NCBI RefSeq assembly: GCF_002878395.1
Contig: NW_025857520.1
Coordinates: forward strand, 298,481 to 362,480
Source of the DNA: Capsicum annuum
Lineage: Eukaryota; Streptophyta; Magnoliopsida; Solanales; Solanaceae
Direction of reading: 5' to 3'
Length of the DNA: 64,000 nt
In this document: positions 57,838 to 64,000 of the stretch, piece by piece
How the letters are laid out: each line of letters opens with the position of its first letter
How positions within the stretch are numbered: position 1 is the stretch's first letter
Notes under the pieces: generated by a model
Told to the model about the DNA's origin: nothing
Seen by the model: the letters and a program-made list of their open reading frames with translations, nothing else
Database searches by the model: none
Program-made: the position numbers and the translations under genes

Positions 57838-60168
57838 TGTAATACCCCATGCTCTTCTTAGCTTAAATTTAGGATTAGAATATTAAGGGGATAACTTCCA
57901 AAATGAATACTATTTATTTCAAGTGAAATTCTTTAGATTTAGACCTTCCATGGAGTGATAAATTGAATAAGCTTCCCATCGATATCAAATTTGTCCAAAT
58001 ATATCACTCGGTTGAGAAGTTATGGCATTTTTTGTGTTGATGGTGTTTTGACCTTCATTCCAGCAAGCCACCACGATTCCACCGCATCACAGTAAGGCCT
58101 CAATCAGCAACCCAGTTATGAATTTTAAATCCCAAGGGAAGTTTAGTCTTTTGCCCATATCAACAAATTGTGAAAAAAGATGATTAAATGTATTATTGAG
58201 CATAATATGCTCATTATTCATCAAATCTTTCTCAAAGAAAACCCTAGGCTTCAATATTCAAACTCAAGAATCCTCCAAATTCCACCATTTTTCTTCAAGA
58301 AAGCTATAAATTGAAGATTCCCAAATAAAGACAATCAAGAATCCTTCTTTAAGAATTCAAATAGGAATCCAAAATTCAAGTTTCTCCATTTAATTATCAA
58401 TCAAGGTATGTGGGGTTTATGAACAAGGATCTTCTTCCATCCTTGTGTCCAAAACCAAGATTTTATATTAAATTCATATTAGGTTTCATACACATTATTG
58501 CTAATTGCAAAGTTATGAGTTTTTGAGATATTTTGAACATGAATTACATGTCTAATTTCATATTTTTATGCCTATTGCAGTAAATTTCAGATCTTGAGAT
58601 GAATTATCATTGTTTTCATTATTAAGAATGATTATCATGATGTTTTGACATGAGTTTGATACATGGGTATTCAGCCCCAAATTTATATGTTGAGATTTTT
58701 GAGAAAGATGATGCTTTAAGCATCTTATAAGATGATTTTATCAGATTTACAAAGAAGTTTTGATCTTTTAATCCGCAGATAAGTTTTGGAATCCACTTTA
58801 CAGATTTATTACAAATTTAAGGAAGCAAAATCGGTACATTTATAATTTGATTTAGATAAACACATAAATGGTTTAAAAATAAACCCTTATGCGAGTTTTA
58901 AAGTGCATTTCCAAGAGAATGAGCATCGCAAATAAAAAGGGAGTAGTATTTAACACTGAGTTGGGTATGATTCCAAGGTTTCATACGGCAGAACTACGTG
59001 CCACCATAGAATTGAGATTAAGGGTCCATAGTGGGATGAGATGTAATCACTTTAGCTGAGGTTATACTTCCTGGAAAGAGTATGAAAGCTCTTCCTAATG
59101 TGAGGTTTCTTCCTTAGGAAGATGAGACATTGGAGTCCATGTAAGTCGCATGGTTTATGTCAGTTATAAGAAACTCCCTTACAGATAACCCTTAAGATAA
59201 GTGTTTTTCCTTGCAGAAAAGTTTTAAAAGTGTTTCCATAGCAGTAAAAGCTTTCGGAACAGTTTTAAAGTATTTCCCTTGAGATTAAGTATTTTCCATA
59301 AAGGCTTCAAATAAAGTATTTCTCCCTTACATAAAATTTTTTAGAAACTAAGTGTTAATGCTCACAAAAATTCACTCAAATTATACTTTATAGAAAGATA
59401 TTAGCTTTAGATTTCAGCTTTAAGATTTAAAATTTAATAGTGAGTCCTTTCTACCCTTAGATAGTATGATTTTAAAAGGAGAATATGAGTACAATTTTTA
59501 AAACTCAATGCTATGGATCACAAGATTTAAATAGTACAATTTACTTCTTATTGCCACATATTTCAGTATTTTAGTTATTCCATCTTATGTTAGTCATTTA
59601 CATTTAGCATGCATCATTTTATAAATGATGATTACAAGATGATGTTTTACTTATGCATTTCACCCCCATATACTCAGTACATCCTCAAAGTATTGATCCA
59701 CATATATATCTATGTGCTATATTGTGTCATAATGTAGGTTCAGGTGCTTAGTATCAGCAGCATGTGTAGTTCGAGCATCCCCATCTACATTCGACAATTG
59801 GTGAGTCCTCACAGACTGGGGACTTATTAATTCAGACTTTGTAGTTTATCAGATTATGAGATTTAGCATTCTTTTCAGATAGTTCGAGATAGCTGAGGGT
59901 TTTTCCTAGTGACTCTCTATTTATTAGTAGTAGAGACTTGTCAGACTACTAGTTTTGATACAAATTATTTGGTTTTGACATTTCAGATATTATGTTTAAA
60001 TTATTCTCAGATATTATAAATAGTTCCTGCATTATAGTATGACTTTTATATCTATATTTTCTTTATTTTGATATTTAGTCTCAGTAGTAGGAAGACAGGG
60101 TCAGCTTAAGTCTACTCATAGTCTAAAGCACCATGCAATATTTTGGGACCAGGTTTAGAGGTGTTACA
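57838..60168 (+). repeat. 5' LTR of element D (2,331 bases)
   Basis: TGTAATACCCC...GGTGTTACA. It contains a GTTGAGAAGTTATGGC word (58013), a short weak repeat block (58060-58110), a long leader, donor-like AAG|GTATGTGGGG (58406), a T-rich stretch, the block TATTTAACACTGAGTTGGG (about 58948) and an acceptor-like GTAG|GTTCAGGTG (59737). No clear TATA box was found; CCCATATCAAC near 58156 is the nearest. Confidence 0.9.
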
Positions 60169-60172
60169 AACT

Positions 60173-60187
60173 TGGTATCAGAGCCCA
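60173..60187 (+). promoter_or_regulatory. Primer binding site of element D
   Basis: TGGTATCAGAGCCCA, four bases after the LTR, is complementary to the initiator-methionine tRNA 3' end, as usual for chromoviruses. Confidence 0.9.
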
Positions 60188-60384
60188 AGGTTTTAAGAGT
60201 CCTAGGGAGTCAGACAAGCCACGTTACGTAGAGTCTTGGTCATGGGCGTGAAGCGCACCACATTTATGAATAAGAGGCTATGAAATATTCTTAAGAAATC
60301 ATCTCTTTCTTTCATGATCTCCCATTCTTACAGTATCTCTATCTAGTTTTAACTCATGCTCTCACGTGATATTTGAACATACCT

Positions 60385-61560
60385 CCTCGTTGAGCTAATT
60401 CCAGCACAAATAATAACTAGCCACCCCAGCCCACTGATCCTTTAAATGAGAATGTGTCATATGTAGGGTTTTAGGATGCCTTTCAGGCGCTAGCCTAAGC
60501 TGCGACGACTAATATTCAGGGCAACTGTCATGCTGCAGTCCCACTTCAGCAAGATAGAGACTTAAACATAGCTAAAATTTGAGATTTTATGAGAATGAAC
60601 CACCCAAAATTCTTTGGGTTAAAGGTAGGTAAGGACCCACAACTTTAAATAGATGAGGTGAAAAAGATCACCCGAATTATGCATATTTCTAAAGAGAAGA
60701 GTATAGAATTAGCATTCTATAGGATGAAAGATATTGCATATGACTGGAGGTGATGTGGAAAAAAAGTAGAGGGGACAATACAGCTCCCATGATTTGGCAA
60801 ATGTTTTAGGATGAATTTCTAAGTAAGTTCTTCCCACATAAGATGAGGAAAGCTAAGATAGAAGAGTTCATGAACCTAAGGCAAGATATAATAATAGTGA
60901 AGATGTGTTTCCTCTAGTTCAACCAGTTGTTTAAGTATGCCCCAGATCATATGGCTGAATCTAGGTCAAGCATGAGTAAGTTTGTAACTGGAGCGTCTAG
61001 ATTGATGGTCAAGGAGTGTAGGACTGCCATGCTTATTGGATACATAGATCTTGCTATATTGAGGATGCATACTTAGTATATTGAGTCAGAGAAATTGAAG
61101 TGAAGTGAGAGGGGAAATAGGAAGTCTAGAATAGGGCAGTTTGAGAATGGCCAGGCCAGATCCTAAGGAGGAAATCATTTGCAGTTTCAAAATTGTTCAT
61201 GCATGCTAGCACCATCTTTCGCTAGTTCTCCCACTCCTAGTTGCTGACAGGAGTAGTATGTTAAGTCTTCTATGTCCCGATCTCAGAATAGTGTAAGTGG
61301 GAAACCTCATTATCCTCCTTGTGCTAAGTATGGCAGGAATCATCCTAGGGAGTGCTTGGCTGGACAAAAGTGTTGTTTTGGTTGGGGTAAGTCAGGTCAT
61401 AGAATTGGGGATTATCCATATACTAAGAAGGAAAATAGACATGTTCATCCCCAAACTTAGGCTACTAGTTCACCAGCTCTTTTAGGTCGCCCAGCACCTC
61501 CTCAGGGCGCATCATCTAGTACAGGTGGTGGTCTGTGCCAAAATTAGTTTTATGCTTTAC
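60385..61560 (+). pseudogene. gag pseudogene of D
   Basis: Reads from PPR-stop-ANSSTNNN (near 60385) through FMRMNHPKFFG (about 60585-60625), SIELAFYRMKDIAYDW, the capsid core (RKAKIEEFMNLRQDI, FNQLFKYAPDHMAESR) and the zinc knuckle CCFGWGKSGHRIGDYP at about 61372-61420. In the knuckle Trp replaces the second Cys and Tyr replaces the last. An open stretch runs 61272-61457. At least eight stops are present. Confidence 0.85.
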
Positions 61561-62094
61561 CATCCCATCAGGAGCAGTAGGATTCTCTAGATGTTATTAT
61601 TAGTATGCTTCATGTCTTTCATCTTGATGTTTATGTGTTGTTAGACCTTGGGTTGATCTTGTTTTATATGACCCCATTAGTTGCTGTAAATTTTGAGATA
61701 AGTTCTGAAAAGATCTCTGAGCCCTTCTTAGTTTCTATCCCTATGGGTGAGTCATTTATTGCTAAACAAATCTATAGAAAGTGTCCTATCATTCTCCTTC
61801 ATAAAATTATATCAGCAGACTTGATAAAGTTAGTCATGGTTGACTTTGATCTTATTCTTGGTATGGATTAGCTCCATTCCTGTTATGCTTGTATAGATTG
61901 TCGCACCCAAGTGGTGAAGTTTCAATTTCTAGATGAGCCAGTCCGTGAGTGGCTAGATAATTCAGTGTCTCCCAAGAGTCATTTCATATCATACCTTAAA
62001 TACAAAAATTTAATTTCCAAAGGGTCTATCTATCACCTAATTCAAGTCAAAGACACTACATTTGAGACTCCAAAGTGCATCCAGTTACTTTAGT
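61561..62094 (+). pseudogene. Protease region of D
   Basis: Open at 61605-61868: VYVLLDLGLILF at the active-site position (the family form has D-P/L-G-A-S), then EPFLVSIPMGESFIAKQIYR and VDFDLILGMD just before a stop. A second open stretch 61911-62090 continues the linker (FISYLKYKNLISKGSIYHLI). The Asp is kept but the GAS triplet is lost. Confidence 0.75.
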
Positions 62095-62850
62095 GAATGA
62101 GTTTCCTAATGTCTTTCTCGAAGATTTGCCAGGCGTACCTCCCATTAGGAAAATATAAAAAGGTATTGACCTTCTTCCAGATACTCAGCCTATTTCTATG
62201 CCTCCATATCGTTTGGCTCTTGCCGAGCTTAAAGAGTTGACAAACAGACTCAAAGATCTTTTAGATAAAGGTTTCAAAGGCCTAATGTTTCTCCATGGGG
62301 CATTCTCGTCCTATTCGTGCAAAAGAAAGATAGTTCTTTGCATATGTGCATTAACTATCGTTAGTTGAATAAAGTCACAGTTAAAAACTAATATCCTCTT
62401 CCTAGAATTGATGACTTATTTGACCAAATCCGAGGTGCAAGTTATTTCAAAAAGATAGACCTTAGATCCGACTATCATCAGCTTAAAGTAAGGGAATGCG
62501 ATATTCCAAAGACATCCTTTATAACCCATTATGGTCATTTTAAGTTTCTAGCCATGTCCTTCGGACTGACTAATACCCCAATAGCCTGCAAGGACTTGAT
62601 GAACAGGGTATTCAAATAGTATTTGGACATGTTTTTCATAGTCTTTATCGATGATGTTCTTATCTACTCTCGTAGTGAGGATGATCATGCAGACCATCTT
62701 TTAATTATGCTGCAAACTCTTTAAAATCACCAGTTGTTCACCAAATTTAGCAAGTGTGAATTTTGGCAAAGGTCGGTGACTTTCTTTGGTCATATTATTT
62801 CCAGTGAGGGTATTAGAGTTGATCCCCAAAATATAAAAGCCATAAGAAAT
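62095..62850 (+). pseudogene. Reverse transcriptase region of D, catalytic residues intact
   Basis: EFPNVFLEDLPGVPPIR opens the linker, followed by [36 protein letters not shown], stop, LNKVTVKN, stop, [12 protein letters not shown]. Motif A reads [15 protein letters not shown] with Asp, then [20 protein letters not shown], stop, and the active site [17 protein letters not shown] with both Asp. [19 protein letters not shown] follows. The stops replace codons that are Gln, Arg or similar in relatives. Confidence 0.85.
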
Positions 62851-63138
62851 TGGCCAGACCTATCTCTCCATCAGATATTAGGAGTTTGTTGCATTTAGCT
62901 GGTTCTTACAGATGTTTTGTTGAGGGTTTCTCACCCATAGCGTCCCCTATGTCTAGATTGAACCAAAAGAAAGTTAAGTTTCAGTGGTCAGATTCCTGCG
63001 AGAAGAGTTTTCAGGAGTTGAAGAATCAACTCATTTTAGCCCCAGTGTTAGCATTACCTGATGGTACAGATAGTTTTGCAGTGTATTATGATGCCTCCTG
63101 AGTTGGTTTGGGTTGTGTGTTGATGCAAAGAGGTAAGG
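62850..63138 (+). pseudogene. Connection and RNase H start of D
   Basis: A frame change near 62850 is followed by an open stretch to 63098 ([55 protein letters not shown]). After a stop, VGLGCVLMQRGKV is cut by LTR Q at 63138. The first catalytic Asp of RNase H is present. Confidence 0.8.
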
Positions 63139-64000
63139 TATAACGCCCTGAAATCTTATCTTGAGGGATCACACAGTTCTTAAGGCTACAAGTAGCCCCA
63201 AGCTAACCCTTTGAGCCTATTACTACATACAATAACTTATTTCAAGATGAAATAAACAAAACACTGGTACTATCATATCAAATTATAGGAAATGCGAAGA
63301 AAACACTTGGTCCAAATGACCACAATACTGGAAATCTCAACATACTAACAATCTAATAACTAGTCTGACAAAGCATCTCCTACTCCATGACTAGAGAGCT
63401 ATTGGGACATGCCACCAACTGACTCAAACTAAACTGAAAGCAAAAAAAAATATATCTACTAAAATACTGAAATTTCAGAAGATAGGTCCTTGAACCATGA
63501 GGACTCACCACTGTGGATATGTAGACAATGGTACTCGAAAATCACTGACAAGGCTGGGACTAAGCACCTGAACCTACATTATAAGACATTGTAGCACATA
63601 GACGTATATGTGGATCAACACTTGGGAATGTACTGAGTATATTGGGGTGTGTGCATTTAAATAAACATTATCATTAATCATTGTAAAATCATGCATGCAT
63701 ATATGAATGACTCACATGGCTTGAATAAATCTGAAATATAATGCTCATGAATCATGAATAGTGAAACATCAAATACAAATATCATGAGTTATTATACTTA
63801 ACTTTAAAATCCCTACTCTCCTCTTATTCTCAATACTTGACGGCTAAAGGAACTTTAAACAATACTTTCAAACTCGTACTTTTATCTTATGGATATTAAA
63901 ACTTCTTTGAAACTCAAGGACTCAGGACTCTTTGAAACTTCAAGACTTGGGAACTCTGTGACTCTTGGAATTACATAACTTTGGACACTCAGGAGTTTCT
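63139..64000 (-). repeat. Q: inverted chromovirus LTR, runs off the window
   Basis: On the + strand it begins TATAACGCCCTGAAATC, so in its own orientation it ends GGGCGTTATA (family end GGCGTTACA, one terminal base changed). An acceptor-like GTAG|GTTCAGGTGC in its orientation is at 63574. It has the same layout as S and D but reversed. Target bases at the left are TAAGG (63134-63138). Confidence 0.8.

Larger units (their letters stand above)
57838..63138 (+). mobile_element. Element D: chromovirus (Tekay/Del-like), cut by LTR Q
   Basis: 5' LTR 57838-60168, initiator-Met primer site, gag, protease, reverse transcriptase and the start of RNase H, where LTR Q interrupts. The target bases at its left are GCATC (57833-57837). 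Its coding sequence is the best preserved gypsy pol here, with reverse transcriptase catalytic residues intact, yet gag and RT carry stops and the frame shifts near 62280 and 62850. Confidence 0.9.

Noticed and set aside
1..64000. Host protein-coding genes, tRNA or rRNA genes
   Set aside because: Every region with coding sense resolves to retrotransposon proteins, and no cloverleaf or rRNA motif was recognised beyond tRNA-complementary primer sites.

Overview
The window is plant nuclear DNA made almost entirely of old, mutated LTR retrotransposons inserted into one another. It looks like repeat-rich, probably pericentromeric heterochromatin. No host gene, tRNA, rRNA or bacterial-type feature could be supported. 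The element families point to a flowering plant and, by my recollection of such elements, to the Solanaceae (Solanum, Capsicum or Nicotiana-like). The relevant traits are chromovirus-type Ty3/gypsy elements with LTRs starting TGTAATACC and ending GTTACA, Athila-like elements primed at TGGCGCC, and a 'putative plant transposon protein' ORF in the env position. The species is inference. Almost every coding region carries stops or frameshifts.

Left part (1-24360). Element E1 (1-7841, +) is a chromovirus whose 5' LTR is cut by the window edge; gag, protease, reverse transcriptase, RNase H and part of integrase precede a 3 kb 3' LTR. Element A (7989-24355, -) is a 16.4 kb Athila-like element with both LTRs, a primer binding site, a perfect 5-bp target duplication (GGCAT), gag, all pol domains and an env-position ORF. 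A chromovirus LTR (N1, 18543-22452) interrupts its gag and has its own near-perfect target duplication.

Middle part (24361-48482). F (about 25090-27407) is a remnant with gag between two LTR pieces. L (27412-28718 and 36004-36060) is an Athila-type LTR split by element B (28719-35998, +). B is a pol-less Athila-like element with both LTRs and a perfect duplication (GTTAC). Then come chromovirus pol G (36061-41007), split by solo LTR S (36951-39356, perfect duplication GGAGG), a 3.6 kb LTR (41008-44642), a second pol remnant H (44643-45955) with its LTR, and an AT-rich stretch.

Right part (48483-64000). Six elements are stacked like an unclosed set of brackets: gypsy K, interrupted by LTR M, by reverse LTR P, by Athila-like C (-), by chromovirus D (+), by reverse LTR Q. 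None is closed before the window ends, so the missing halves should lie beyond base 64000 in reverse order.

Common design. In the chromovirus families the LTR order is: start, a conserved block near an 'AAGAGTTAT' word, a family-specific block of short palindromic words, a TATA-like box, a leader ending in a splice-donor-like AAG|GTATGT, a T-rich stretch, and an acceptor-like TAG|GTTCAGG. The palindromic blocks recur at comparable promoter-proximal positions in the Athila-like elements. They are the least explained structure here.
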